NCBI RefSeq assembly: GCF_020524285.1
Contig: NZ_JAIVKX010000019.1
Location: 92,333 to 156,332 of the forward strand
DNA length: 64,000 nt
Direction of reading: 5' to 3'
DNA from: Alloyangia pacifica
GTDB taxonomy: Bacteria > Pseudomonadota > Alphaproteobacteria > Rhodobacterales > Rhodobacteraceae
Below the pieces are notes generated by a model that had not been told where the DNA came from, searched no databases, and was given only the letters and a program-made list of their open reading frames with translations. Shown here piece after piece: positions 20,543 to 29,045 of this stretch (positions within the stretch are counted from its first letter, which is position 1; each line of letters begins with the position of its first letter). Made by a program: the position numbers and the translations under genes.

Positions 20543-22822
20543 ATGACCGATACCGCTCAGGAGAGCCTGCGCCAGGCGGCACTCTTCTACCACGAAAACC
20601 CCAAGCCCGGAAAACTCGAGGTCCGCGCCACCAAGCCCTTGGCGAACGGTCGCGATCTCAGCCGCGCCTATTCCCCCGGCGTTGCCGAGGCGTGCCTGGA
20701 GATCAAGGCCGACCCCGCCAACGCCGCGCGCTACACCTCGCGCGGGAACCTTGTCGCGGTGGTCTCGAACGGCACCGCGGTGCTGGGCCTCGGCAACATC
20801 GGCCCGCTGGCATCGAAGCCGGTGATGGAGGGCAAGGCGGTCCTCTTCAAGAAATTCGCTAATATCGACTGCTTCGACCTCGAGCTGAACGAGCCCGACC
20901 CCGAGAAACTGGCCGAGATCGTCTGCGCGCTCGAGCCGACCTTCGGGGCGATCAACCTCGAGGACATCAAGGCCCCCGACTGCTTTATCGTCGAGAAAAT
21001 CTGCCGCGAGCGGATGAACATCCCGGTCTTCCATGACGACCAGCACGGCACCGCCATCGTGGTCGGCGCCGCGGCGACCAACGCGCTGCACGTGGCCGGC
21101 AAGTCCTTCGAGGACATCAAGATCGTCTCCACCGGCGGCGGCGCGGCCGGCATCGCCTGCCTCAACATGCTGCTGAAGCTCGGCGTCAAGCGCGAGAACA
21201 TCTGGCTGTGCGACATCCACGGCCTCGTATACGAGGGCCGCGAAGAGGACATGAACCCGCAGAAGGCGGCCTTCGCGCAGCCCTCGGACCTGCGCACACT
21301 GGACGATGTGATCGAGGGCGCGGACCTCTTCCTCGGCCTGTCCGGCCCCGGCGTGCTGAAGCCCGAGCAGGTGGCCAAGATGACCGCCCGCCCGATCATC
21401 TTTGCGCTGGCCAACCCGACGCCCGAGATCATGCCCGACCTCGCGCGCAGCGTCGCGCCGGATGCGATCATCGCCACGGGCCGCAGCGATTTCCCGAACC
21501 AGGTCAACAATGTCCTGTGCTTCCCCTTCATCTTCCGCGGCGCGCTCGATGTCGGCGCGACCGAGATCAACGACGCCATGCAGGTCGCCTGTGTCGAGGG
21601 CATCGCGGCGCTGGCCCGCGCCACCACCTCGGCCGAGGCTGCCGCCGCCTACCATGGCGAGCAGCTGACCTTCGGCGCCGATTACCTGATCCCCAAGCCC
21701 TTCGACCCGCGTCTGTCGTCGGTGGTGTCCTCGGCCGTGGCCAAGGCGGCGATGGAAACCGGCGTGGCCGAGCGCCCGCTGCCGGACCTCAAGGCCTACA
21801 AGGACTCGCTCAACGCGTCGGTCTTCAAGTCGGCGCTGCTGATGCGCCCGGTGTTCGACGCGGCGGCGACCGCGGCGCGCAAGATCGTCTTTGCCGAAGG
21901 CGAGGACGAGCGCGTGCTGCGCGCGGCGCAGGCCGTCCTGGAAGAAACGACGGAGACGCCGATCCTCATCGGTCGCCCCGAGGTGCTGGAGATGCGCTGC
22001 GAACGGCTCGGCCTGACGGTGCGCCCGGGCCGCGACTTCCACGTGGTCAACCCCGAGAACGACCCACGCTACCGCGACTACTGGGAGACCTACCATGGGA
22101 TCATGGCGCGGCGTGGCGTGACGCCGGATCTGGCGCGCGCGGTGATGCGCACCAACCTGACCGCCATCGGCGCGGTCATGGTGCACCGCGGCGAGGCCGA
22201 CAGCCTGATCTGCGGCACCTTCGGTGAATACCGATGGCACCTGAACTACGTCACGCAAGTGCTTGGCAGCGAACGCATGAAGCCGCATGGCGCGCTATCG
22301 CTGATGATCCTCGAGGACGGTCCGCTGTTCATCTCGGACACGCAGATCTGGATCGAGCCGACGCCCGAGCAGATCGCGCTGACGGCCATTGGCGCGGCGC
22401 GGCACGTGCGGCGCTTCGGCCTCGAGCCCAAGGTCGCGCTCTGCTCGCGCTCGCAGTTCGGCAACCATGCCGACGGCTCCGGCCCGCGCATCCGCAAGGC
22501 ACTGGAGATCCTTGACAGCGCGCCGCGCGACTTCGTCTACGAGGGCGAGATGCACGTGGACTCCGCGCTCGACCCCGAGCTGCGCGAACGTCTGCTGCCG
22601 AATGGCCGGATGCAGGGCGCGGCGAACGTGCTGGTCTTTGCCGAGGCCGATGCCGCCTCGGGCGTGCGCAACATCCTGAAGGTGAAGGCGGGCGGCCTCG
22701 AGGTCGGCCCGATCCTGATGGGGATGGGCAACCGCGCGCATATCGTGACCCCCTCGATCACCACGCGCGGCCTGCTGAACATGGCCGCCGTCGCCGGCAC
22801 CCCGGTCGCGCACTACGGCTGA
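20543..22822 (+). CDS. maeB: NADP-type malic enzyme with C-terminal phosphotransacetylase domain
   Basis: A 759-residue bifunctional-architecture malic enzyme. The N-terminal malic domain (about 1-430) carries [35 protein letters not shown] and [20 protein letters not shown]; a Rossmann NAD(P) site lies at [16 protein letters not shown]. The C-terminal 330 residues form a phosphate acetyl/butyryltransferase domain, which in MaeB enzymes is regulatory (acetyl-CoA) rather than proven catalytic. The reaction is oxidative decarboxylation of malate to pyruvate. I chose ATG 20543, with GGGAGG 8 bases upstream, over ATG 20513. Confidence 0.96.
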   Translation: MTDTAQESLRQAALFYHENPKPGKLEVRATKPLANGRDLSRAYSPGVAEACLEIKADPANAARYTSRGNLVAVVSNGTAVLGLGNIGPLASKPVMEGKAVLFKKFANIDCFDLELNEPDPEKLAEIVCALEPTFGAINLEDIKAPDCFIVEKICRERMNIPVFHDDQHGTAIVVGAAATNALHVAGKSFEDIKIVSTGGGAAGIACLNMLLKLGVKRENIWLCDIHGLVYEGREEDMNPQKAAFAQPSDLRTLDDVIEGADLFLGLSGPGVLKPEQVAKMTARPIIFALANPTPEIMPDLARSVAPDAIIATGRSDFPNQVNNVLCFPFIFRGALDVGATEINDAMQVACVEGIAALARATTSAEAAAAYHGEQLTFGADYLIPKPFDPRLSSVVSSAVAKAAMETGVAERPLPDLKAYKDSLNASVFKSALLMRPVFDAAATAARKIVFAEGEDERVLRAAQAVLEETTETPILIGRPEVLEMRCERLGLTVRPGRDFHVVNPENDPRYRDYWETYHGIMARRGVTPDLARAVMRTNLTAIGAVMVHRGEADSLICGTFGEYRWHLNYVTQVLGSERMKPHGALSLMILEDGPLFISDTQIWIEPTPEQIALTAIGAARHVRRFGLEPKVALCSRSQFGNHADGSGPRIRKALEILDSAPRDFVYEGEMHVDSALDPELRERLLPNGRMQGAANVLVFAEADAASGVRNILKVKAGGLEVGPILMGMGNRAHIVTPSITTRGLLNMAAVAGTPVAHYG

Positions 22823-22830
22823 AGCCGCCC

Positions 22831-22858
22831 GGGCCGCGGCAGAGCCCTGCCGCGGCCC
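22831..22858 (+). terminator. Terminator of maeB
   Basis: A perfect 12-bp stem, GGGCCGCGGCAG / CTGCCGCGGCCC, with loop AGCC lies 8 bp after the maeB stop. The following T tract is weak. Confidence 0.75.
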
Positions 22859-23210
22859 TCTATGCCTGTGTTTCCGCCGGGGCTGATCGCGCGGCGGGGC
22901 CATCATGGCGCCGCCATCGGCATATTCCCGCCCGCAGATCCGGTGCGGTGGCCCGCCTTGGGCCGCATCTCCCACGGGGACCAGGGGATTCTACGGCCCG
23001 GCGCCGCGCCGAATTTGCAAAAATCGGGATGATTTGCAGAAGAATTTGCAGCCGAGGACGGTTTGCAAAGTTTTCTGCGCCGAACTTCGCAAAAAATAGC
23101 AAATCTCTGCGTCCATCTGTCCCTGTGCGCGGTAACAGGCTTGCCCGCCGGCCGCCCCGAGTCCTATCAAATTGTGCACCGACGTGGAGACGGCGCTAGG
23201 AGGAGGCACC
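22859..23210. other. Intergenic region maeB-prpE with regulatory sites
   Basis: No gene is supported in these 350 bp. The right half is notably rich in TTTGCA motifs (23014-23093), described separately, and ends with the ribosome binding site AGGAGGAGG of prpE. Confidence 0.6.
23014..23093. promoter_or_regulatory. Cluster of TTTGCAAA-like sites upstream of prpE
   Basis: Two exact TTTGCAAA octamers (23014-23021 and 23062-23069) and three one- or two-mismatch versions (TTTGCAGA 23033, TTTGCAGC 23045, TTCGCAAA 23086) occur within 80 bp. The pair at 23033 and 23045 is separated by exactly four bases. The ScfR-family activator PccR of Rhodobacter sphaeroides is reported to use TTTGCAAA-N4-TTTGCAAA, and RamB uses a related motif, so this is a good candidate for control by a short-chain acyl-CoA sensor. 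No such regulator is in the window. Confidence 0.7.
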
Positions 23211-25109
23211 ATGGGCTACAAGGACATCTATGACCGCTGGGCATCGGATCCCGAGGGATTCTGGATGCAGGCCGCCGAGGCGATCGACTGGGACAAGGCC
23301 CCGTCCAAGGCGCTCTTCGACAAGGGCGAAGGCATGTTCGAATGGTTCGCCGACGGGATGACCAACACCTGCTGGAACGCCGTCGACCGCCATGTCGAGA
23401 ACGGACGGGGCGAGCAGGTGGCGATCATCTGGGACAGTCCGATCACCCACACCAAGCGCGAGATCACCTACGTCGAGCTGCGCAACCGCGTTGCCACGCT
23501 GGCCGGCGCGCTGCGCGCCAAGGGCGTCGAGAAGGGCGATCGCGTCATCATCTACATGCCGATGATCCCCGAGGCGCTCGAGGCCATGCTCGCCTGCGCC
23601 CGGCTCGGCGCGATCCATTCGGTGGTCTTCGGCGGCTTTGCCGCGCATGAACTGGCGGTGCGGATCGACGACGCCAAGCCTAAGTGCATCATCGCCGCCT
23701 CCTGCGGGCTCGAGCCGAACCGCGTGGTGCATTACAAGCCGCTGCTCGATGGCGCGATCGACCAAGCCACCCACAAGCCCGACTTCTGCGTCATCTTCCA
23801 GCGCGAGCAGGAGGTGGCAACGCTGACCGAGGGCCGCGACGTGAACTGGCACGGCTTCCAGTACGGCGTGGAGCCCGCCGAATGCGTCCCGGTCGAGGGC
23901 AACCACCCGGCCTATATCCTCTATACCTCCGGCACCACCGGCCAGCCGAAGGGCGTCGTGCGCCACACCGGCGGGCATCTCGTGGCGCTGAACTGGACGA
24001 TGAAGAACATCTACAACGTCGAGCCCGGCGACCGCTTCTGGGCCGCCTCGGACGTCGGTTGGGTCGTCGGTCACAGCTACATCTGCTACGCGCCGCTGAT
24101 CCATGGCAACACCACCGTCGTCTTCGAGGGCAAGCCCATCGGCACTCCCGACGCGGGCACCTTCTGGCGGGTGATCTCGGAGCACAAGGTGAAGAGCTTC
24201 TTCACCGCGCCGACCGCGTTCAGGGCTGTGAAACGCGAGGATCCGAAGGGTGAATTTGTTAAGAAGTACGACCTCAGCTGCCTGAACGCCGTCTACCTCG
24301 CCGGCGAGCGCGCCGACCCGGACACCATCCAATGGGCGCAGCAGCAGCTCAACGTGCCGGTGATCGACCACTGGTGGCAGACCGAGACCGGCTTTGCCAT
24401 CGCCGCCAACCCGCTGGGGATCGAGGAGCTGCCGGTCAAGCTGGGCTCGCCCTCGGTGCCCATGCCGGGCTACGACGTGCGCATCCTCGACGAGGGCGGT
24501 CACGAGGTGAAGGACGGCGAGCTGGGCGCCATTGCCATCAAGCTGCCGCTGCCGCCGGGCACGCTGCCGACGCTGTGGAATGCCGAGGAGCGCTTCAAGT
24601 CGGCCTATCTCACCCATTTCCCCGGCTACTACGAGACCGGCGACGCGGGCATGAAGGACGAGGACGGCTATCTCTACATCATGTCCCGCACCGACGACGT
24701 GATCAATGTCGCGGGGCACCGGCTCTCGACCGGCGCGATGGAGGAAGTGCTCTCGAACCATCCCGATGTCGCCGAATGCGCGGTGATCGGCGTCACCGAC
24801 CCGCTCAAGGGCCAGCTGCCCATGGGCTTCCTCTGCCTGAACTCCGGCTGCGACCGGCCGCATGACGAGGTGGTCAAGGAGGCGGTGAAGCTCGTGCGCG
24901 ACCAGATCGGCCCGGTGGCGGCCTTCAAGCTCTGCACCGTGGTCGACCGGCTGCCGAAGACCCGCTCTGGCAAAATCCTGCGCGCCACCATGGTCAAGAT
25001 CGCCGATGGCGCCGAGTTTAAGACCCCCGCGACGATCGACGATCCCGCCATCCTCGGCGAGATCCGCGAGGCGGTCGCGCCGCTCGGATACGCCAAGGAG
25101 CCCGCCTGA
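23211..25109 (+). CDS. prpE: Propionyl-CoA synthetase (PrpE type)
   Basis: A 632-residue acyl-CoA synthetase that activates propionate (and less well acetate) via an acyl-AMP intermediate. The adenylate motif is YILYTSGTTGQPKGVVRH, the core motif is HWWQTETG, and the C-terminal catalytic lysine is in KTRSGKILRATM, the site acetylated in this family. The N-terminus with YKDIYDRWASDPEGFWMQAA and the overall similarity fit PrpE better than Acs. A very strong ribosome binding site precedes ATG 23211. Confidence 0.92.
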   Translation: MGYKDIYDRWASDPEGFWMQAAEAIDWDKAPSKALFDKGEGMFEWFADGMTNTCWNAVDRHVENGRGEQVAIIWDSPITHTKREITYVELRNRVATLAGALRAKGVEKGDRVIIYMPMIPEALEAMLACARLGAIHSVVFGGFAAHELAVRIDDAKPKCIIAASCGLEPNRVVHYKPLLDGAIDQATHKPDFCVIFQREQEVATLTEGRDVNWHGFQYGVEPAECVPVEGNHPAYILYTSGTTGQPKGVVRHTGGHLVALNWTMKNIYNVEPGDRFWAASDVGWVVGHSYICYAPLIHGNTTVVFEGKPIGTPDAGTFWRVISEHKVKSFFTAPTAFRAVKREDPKGEFVKKYDLSCLNAVYLAGERADPDTIQWAQQQLNVPVIDHWWQTETGFAIAANPLGIEELPVKLGSPSVPMPGYDVRILDEGGHEVKDGELGAIAIKLPLPPGTLPTLWNAEERFKSAYLTHFPGYYETGDAGMKDEDGYLYIMSRTDDVINVAGHRLSTGAMEEVLSNHPDVAECAVIGVTDPLKGQLPMGFLCLNSGCDRPHDEVVKEAVKLVRDQIGPVAAFKLCTVVDRLPKTRSGKILRATMVKIADGAEFKTPATIDDPAILGEIREAVAPLGYAKEPA

Positions 25110-25199
25110 CGCGGCGGGCCCTTGCGGCGTCGCACGTCCTGCCTCGGGAGGGGCAGGGCGCGTTTAACATCAGGGCGACCGACACAGCGGCGGTGCGGC

Positions 25200-25937
25200 T
25201 CAGCCGTGGCTCATTGCCGAGCCATGCGCATGGCTCCCGCCCGAGTGATGGTCATGATGGTGGTCATGCGCCCCGGCGTGGCCTTCGCCGTGGTCGGTCA
25301 TCCGCGGGTCCATCATGCCCTCCTTCACGCCGAACTTCAGCAGCAGCAGGTTCACCGGGTAGGCGGCGAACAGACCGCAGCTCAGTGAGACGATCATCGA
25401 CGACCAGAAAAGCACGTCTCCCATGCCGGCATTCCCCGCCAGCGAGAGGTCGACGCCGATGGCGACGATCTCCATGACCGCGATCGAGGGGCTTTCCGCC
25501 AGGAACGTGTCCTTCAGCGCCTTGCGCAGCGGCATGCCGTCTTGCACCAGCGGGCCAAGCGTCAGCAGGAAGCCGATCACATAGGCAAAGGCAAAAGTGG
25601 TCAGCGCGGTGCCGAGGTTGCCGAAGCGCAGCAGCCCGACGGCGAGCGTCACGCCGACGATCTCGCCGAGGCCGCAGCCCGAGTAGCAATGCGCCACCGA
25701 GCGGAAGCCGCGCCGCCAGAGGCTGTCGGTCGCGATCTCCTTGCGGCCGCAGGTCCAGTAGACGGCGAGGCCGATGGGACCGGAGTAGAGCACGGTCAGC
25801 CCCCAGACGAGTTTCATCAGGCTCATCAAGTGCGCGTTGTTCCGTTTCAGGTCGCGGATCAGTACGATCTCTGACGGGATCATCAGCGCGAGCCAGACGA
25901 CGAGGAACCAGGCGGACGAGAAGATTGTGGTCAGCAT
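25200..25937 (-). CDS. DUF4396 membrane protein with histidine-rich tail
   Basis: A 245-residue integral membrane protein of the DUF4396 family, with about six hydrophobic segments. The conserved HCYSGCGLGEIVG motif lies around residue 85, in or near a membrane helix. The C-terminal 30 residues are exceptionally rich in histidine, for example HDHHHDHHSGGSHAHG, and look like a metal-binding tail. The function is unknown; a role in metal transport or handling is inference from the tail and the Cys/His motif. The ribosome binding site AAGGAGG supports ATG 25937. It lies 54 bp downstream of the GATase1/AraC regulator gene. Confidence 0.85.
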   Translation of the reverse strand: MLTTIFSSAWFLVVWLALMIPSEIVLIRDLKRNNAHLMSLMKLVWGLTVLYSGPIGLAVYWTCGRKEIATDSLWRRGFRSVAHCYSGCGLGEIVGVTLAVGLLRFGNLGTALTTFAFAYVIGFLLTLGPLVQDGMPLRKALKDTFLAESPSIAVMEIVAIGVDLSLAGNAGMGDVLFWSSMIVSLSCGLFAAYPVNLLLLKFGVKEGMMDPRMTDHGEGHAGAHDHHHDHHSGGSHAHGSAMSHG

Positions 25938-25991
25938 GCGGGCCTCCTTGCAAAAGGCCAACCCGTCGCGGCGCGGCAGGGTTCCGACCGG

Positions 25992-27035
25992 TCAGTCGAC
26001 GTTCGGCAGCAGCACCCCCACGGCAAGCTCCGGCTCGCTGCCGCCGCCCTGCGCCTTGCGGTATTCGGCGGGGGTGATGCCGCGCTCGGCCTTGAGCGTG
26101 CGCGACAGGTGCGGCCCGTCGCAGAAGCCGCAGGCCAGCGCCACCTCGGTGACCGAGGCATCGGTGCTGCGCAGCCGGATCAGCGCGCGCTCGAGCCGCA
26201 GCTCGGTGTAGGCCTTGAGCGGCGTCTGGCGCAGGTCCGCGAGGAAACGCCGCTCCAGCGTGCGCCGCCCCACGCCCAGTTCGCGGGCGATCTCGTCGAT
26301 GGGCTTGGGCATCTCGATGTGCTGCTGCATGCGCAGCACCGCGCGCTTCACCAGCTCGTCGCTGGCGCGGCGGGTGAGCGCCTGCCCGGGCTGCGCCTTC
26401 TCGCCGCTCATCGCCTCGTCGATCATCATGATGTTGAGGCTCTTGATCGCCGCCGACTGGCCGATATGGCGCTGCACGAGAAAGGCCGCGAGATGCGCCG
26501 CGCCATGCCCGCCCGAACAGGTCAGCCGATCGCGGTCGACCACGAAGATCTGGTCCGACACGGGGGTCTCCGCCTCGAACCGGTCGACGAAGTCCTGATG
26601 GTGGAACCAGCTCACGCAGCAGCGGTAGCCCTTGAGCAGCCCCAGTTCCTGCAGGATGAACACGCCGGTGCAGAGCCCGACCACCGGCACCCCCGCCGCC
26701 GCCTGCCGCCGGAGGAAGGCCAACTCGGCGGGGCTCAGCGCCACCTCGTCGCTGATCAGCCCGCCGACCACCACGAGGTAGTCGTAGCTGCCCGCGTTGC
26801 GCAGCCGCGTGTCGGGCTGCACCCGCACGCCGCAGCTCGAGCGGACCGGGCCGAGCGTGTCCGACAGCACGGTCCACTCGCAGAGGATCGGTCGGGACAT
26901 GTCGGCCTCGTCGGCAGCGAGGCGCAGCACGTCGACGAAATTGGCAAAGGCCGAGAGGGTGAACCGCCCGGCAAGAAGAAAGGCGACACGCAGGCGCTTG
27001 TTGGGCTGAACAGGGGGCATGGCGGAAATCTTCAT
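25992..27035 (-). CDS. GlxA-type transcriptional regulator (GATase1-like + AraC domain)
   Basis: A 347-residue regulator. The N-terminal DJ-1/PfpI-like domain (about 15-190) contains VAFLLAGRFTLSAFANFVDV and VVGLCTGVFILQELGLL; the C-terminal AraC domain (about 235-330) contains ARELGVGRRTLERRFLADL and EVALACGFCDGPHLSRTLKA. The Pseudomonas regulators of glycine betaine, carnitine and sarcosine catabolism (GbdR, CdhR, SouR) share this architecture. Being divergent from the sarcosine oxidase operon, it is a candidate sarcosine- or betaine-responsive activator. ATG 27035 is chosen; ATG 27020 is also possible. Confidence 0.88.
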   Translation of the reverse strand: MKISAMPPVQPNKRLRVAFLLAGRFTLSAFANFVDVLRLAADEADMSRPILCEWTVLSDTLGPVRSSCGVRVQPDTRLRNAGSYDYLVVVGGLISDEVALSPAELAFLRRQAAAGVPVVGLCTGVFILQELGLLKGYRCCVSWFHHQDFVDRFEAETPVSDQIFVVDRDRLTCSGGHGAAHLAAFLVQRHIGQSAAIKSLNIMMIDEAMSGEKAQPGQALTRRASDELVKRAVLRMQQHIEMPKPIDEIARELGVGRRTLERRFLADLRQTPLKAYTELRLERALIRLRSTDASVTEVALACGFCDGPHLSRTLKAERGITPAEYRKAQGGGSEPELAVGVLLPNVD

Positions 27036-27097
27036 GGTTTGGCGGAAATGTACAGGAGTGAAGCGGATGGCGGAAGGGGCATAAGGCGCTGCGCAAA

Positions 27098-27222
27098 CCG
27101 GGCGCGCATCTGCCGGTGGGTCGGCGCCGCAACGAGCGAGGTCTGCACTTTGTCCCGCCAAATCCCGACCAAGTCTTAGCTTCCTGCGAACGCCGCGCAT
27201 TGGTGAGACTGCGCCGATCCGT
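27098..27222 (+). repeat. Diverged third copy of the 167-bp repeat
   Basis: From CCGGGCG at 27098 the sequence follows copy 1 at many positions, including CTGCC-GTGGG, GGCGC-GCAAC and GTCTGCACTTTGTCC against ATCTGTGCTTTATCC. The right half shows GCGCC--CCG-CGGG. Similarity is clearly lower than between copies 1 and 2, and the right boundary is uncertain. Confidence 0.5.
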
Positions 27223-27356
27223 CGGGGCGGCATCGTGCATCGGGCTTGGTCCGATGGCGCCACGTTGAGCAACGGCTCGTCCGGTGGATTGGGCTTGAGG
27301 CCGGGCGAGGACGCGCTGGGTCAGAAAACTGTCACATGACGCTTCAGTTCATTTTC

Positions 27357-27384
27357 GGTGGCGCATTTCTTCACATCGGCCACC
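27357..27384. promoter_or_regulatory. Inverted repeat upstream of soxB
   Basis: GGTGGC (27357-27362) and GCCACC (27379-27384) are inverted with centres 22 bp apart, two helical turns, about 55-80 bp upstream of soxB. It is a possible activator or repressor site; the binding protein is unknown. Confidence 0.3.
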
Positions 27385-27437
27385 TGCGGATGATTTAGCA
27401 GGGAGTCACGCACTCCCACCACAGCCGGGGCACGCCC

Positions 27438-28691
27438 ATGACGCGGTTCAACGCCTTCACCCTTCTCAAGAACGCCGTCACCGGTCACAAGGACTGGACC
27501 GAGCAATGGCCGGACAGCCAGCCGAAAGCCGAGTATGACGTGGTCATCGTCGGCGCGGGCGGCCATGGCCTCGGCGCGGCCTACTACCTCGCCACCCAGC
27601 ACGGGATCACCAATATCGCGGTGATCGACAAGGGCTGGCTCGGCGGCGGCAACACCGGGCGCAACACCACGATCATTCGCTCCAACTACCTCTACGACGA
27701 GAGCGCGCGGCTGTTCGATCACTCGGTCGACCTGTGGCAGAATCTCAGCCAGGAGCTGAACTACAACGTCATGTACTCCAACCGTGGCTGCCTGATGCTG
27801 GCGCACAACGTGCATGACGTGCAGAGCTTCAAGCGCCACGTCCATGCCAACCGTCTCAACGGCGTCGACAACCGCTGGCTGACGCCGGAGGAGTGCAAAG
27901 AGTACTGCCCGCCGATCAATATCGCCAAGGACGCGCGCTACCCGGTCATGGGCGGTGCGCTGCAGGAGCGCGCGGGCACGGCGCGGCACGACGCGGTGGC
28001 CTGGGGCTATGCCCGCGGCGCGGCGGCGCGCGGCGTCGACATCATCCAGAACTGCGCCGTGACCGCGATCCGCCGCAACCCCGACGGCTCGGTTGCCGGC
28101 GTCGACACCGAGAAGGGCTTCATCAAGGCGGGGAAGGTCGCGGTTTCGGCCTCGGGCCACAACACCCAGGTCATGGCCACCGCCGATGTGCGGCTGCCGC
28201 TGGAGAGCATGCCGCTGCAGGCGCTGGTGTCGGAGCCGGTGAAGCCGATCTTCCCCTGCGTGGTTATGTCGAACGCCGTGCACGCCTATTGCAGCCAGTC
28301 CGACAAGGGCGAGCTGGTGATCGGTTCGGGCACCGACCAATACGTCAGCTACAGCCAGCGCGGCGGCCTGCCGCTGATCGAGCACACGGTCGCGGCGATC
28401 TCCGAGGTCTTCCCGATCTTCAACCGCATGCGGATGCTGCGCAAATGGGCGGGGATCACCGACAACACCCCGGACCGCTCGCCGATAATCGGCAAGACCC
28501 CGGTGAAGAACCTCTACGTCAACTGCGGCTGGGGGACGGGCGGCTTCAAGGCCACCCCGGGCTCGGCGCATGTCTTCGCCTGGACCATCGCCAAGGACGA
28601 GCCGCACCCGATCAACGCCCCCTTCACGCTCGACCGGTTCCGCACCGGCCGCCTGATCGACGAAGCGGCAGCCGCCGCGGTCGCGCACTGA
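27438..28691 (+). CDS. soxB: Sarcosine oxidase, beta subunit
   Basis: A 417-residue flavoprotein subunit of the heterotetrameric sarcosine oxidase, which oxidatively demethylates sarcosine to glycine and produces H2O2 and 5,10-methylene-THF. The FAD-binding Rossmann motif is DVVIVGAGGHGLGAAYYLA near residue 35, followed by GGGNTGRNTTIIRSNYL. The C-terminal GWGTGGFKATPGSAH is typical. In the family this subunit carries the covalent FMN and the sarcosine site. It is the first gene of soxBDAG-purU. Confidence 0.96.
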   Translation: MTRFNAFTLLKNAVTGHKDWTEQWPDSQPKAEYDVVIVGAGGHGLGAAYYLATQHGITNIAVIDKGWLGGGNTGRNTTIIRSNYLYDESARLFDHSVDLWQNLSQELNYNVMYSNRGCLMLAHNVHDVQSFKRHVHANRLNGVDNRWLTPEECKEYCPPINIAKDARYPVMGGALQERAGTARHDAVAWGYARGAAARGVDIIQNCAVTAIRRNPDGSVAGVDTEKGFIKAGKVAVSASGHNTQVMATADVRLPLESMPLQALVSEPVKPIFPCVVMSNAVHAYCSQSDKGELVIGSGTDQYVSYSQRGGLPLIEHTVAAISEVFPIFNRMRMLRKWAGITDNTPDRSPIIGKTPVKNLYVNCGWGTGGFKATPGSAHVFAWTIAKDEPHPINAPFTLDRFRTGRLIDEAAAAAVAH

Positions 28692-28730
28692 CATGCGCGC
28701 CATAATGACTGCCCACTAAGGACGACGACC

Positions 28731-29045
28731 ATGCTTCTGATCCATTGCCCCTATTGCGAAGAGACGCTGCCCGAGGTCGAGTTCACCTATGCCGGTGAAG
28801 CCCATATCGCGCGTCCGGAAAATCCCGCCGAGATGAGCGACGAGGACTGGCAGCAGTTCCTCTTCATGCGCGACAACGTCAAGGGCGACCACTTCGAACG
28901 CTGGCGCCACCTGCATGGTTGCGGCCGCTTCTTCAACGCGGTGCGCAACACCATCACCGACAAGTTCCTCACCACCTACGAGGCGGGCGCCCCGCGTCCC
29001 GACCTTGCCGCACTCAAGTCCAGCGTCTCGGAGGGCCAGAAATGA
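28731..29045 (+). CDS. soxD: Sarcosine oxidase, delta subunit
   Basis: A 104-residue small subunit. The zinc ligands expected from sarcosine oxidase structures are present: Cys6 and Cys9 in HCPYCEE, and His60 and Cys64 in WRHLHGCGRFF. Its stop codon overlaps the soxA start (ATGA). The ribosome binding site AAGGAC is upstream of ATG 28731. Confidence 0.95.
   Translation: MLLIHCPYCEETLPEVEFTYAGEAHIARPENPAEMSDEDWQQFLFMRDNVKGDHFERWRHLHGCGRFFNAVRNTITDKFLTTYEAGAPRPDLAALKSSVSEGQK

Larger units (their letters stand above)
27036..27437. other. Regulatory gap between the GlxA-type regulator and soxB
   Basis: No gene is supported in these 400 bp. The left part contains a diverged copy of the glp-operon repeat. 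The right part, less GC-rich, contains an inverted repeat at 27357-27384 and must hold the sox promoter. Confidence 0.5.
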
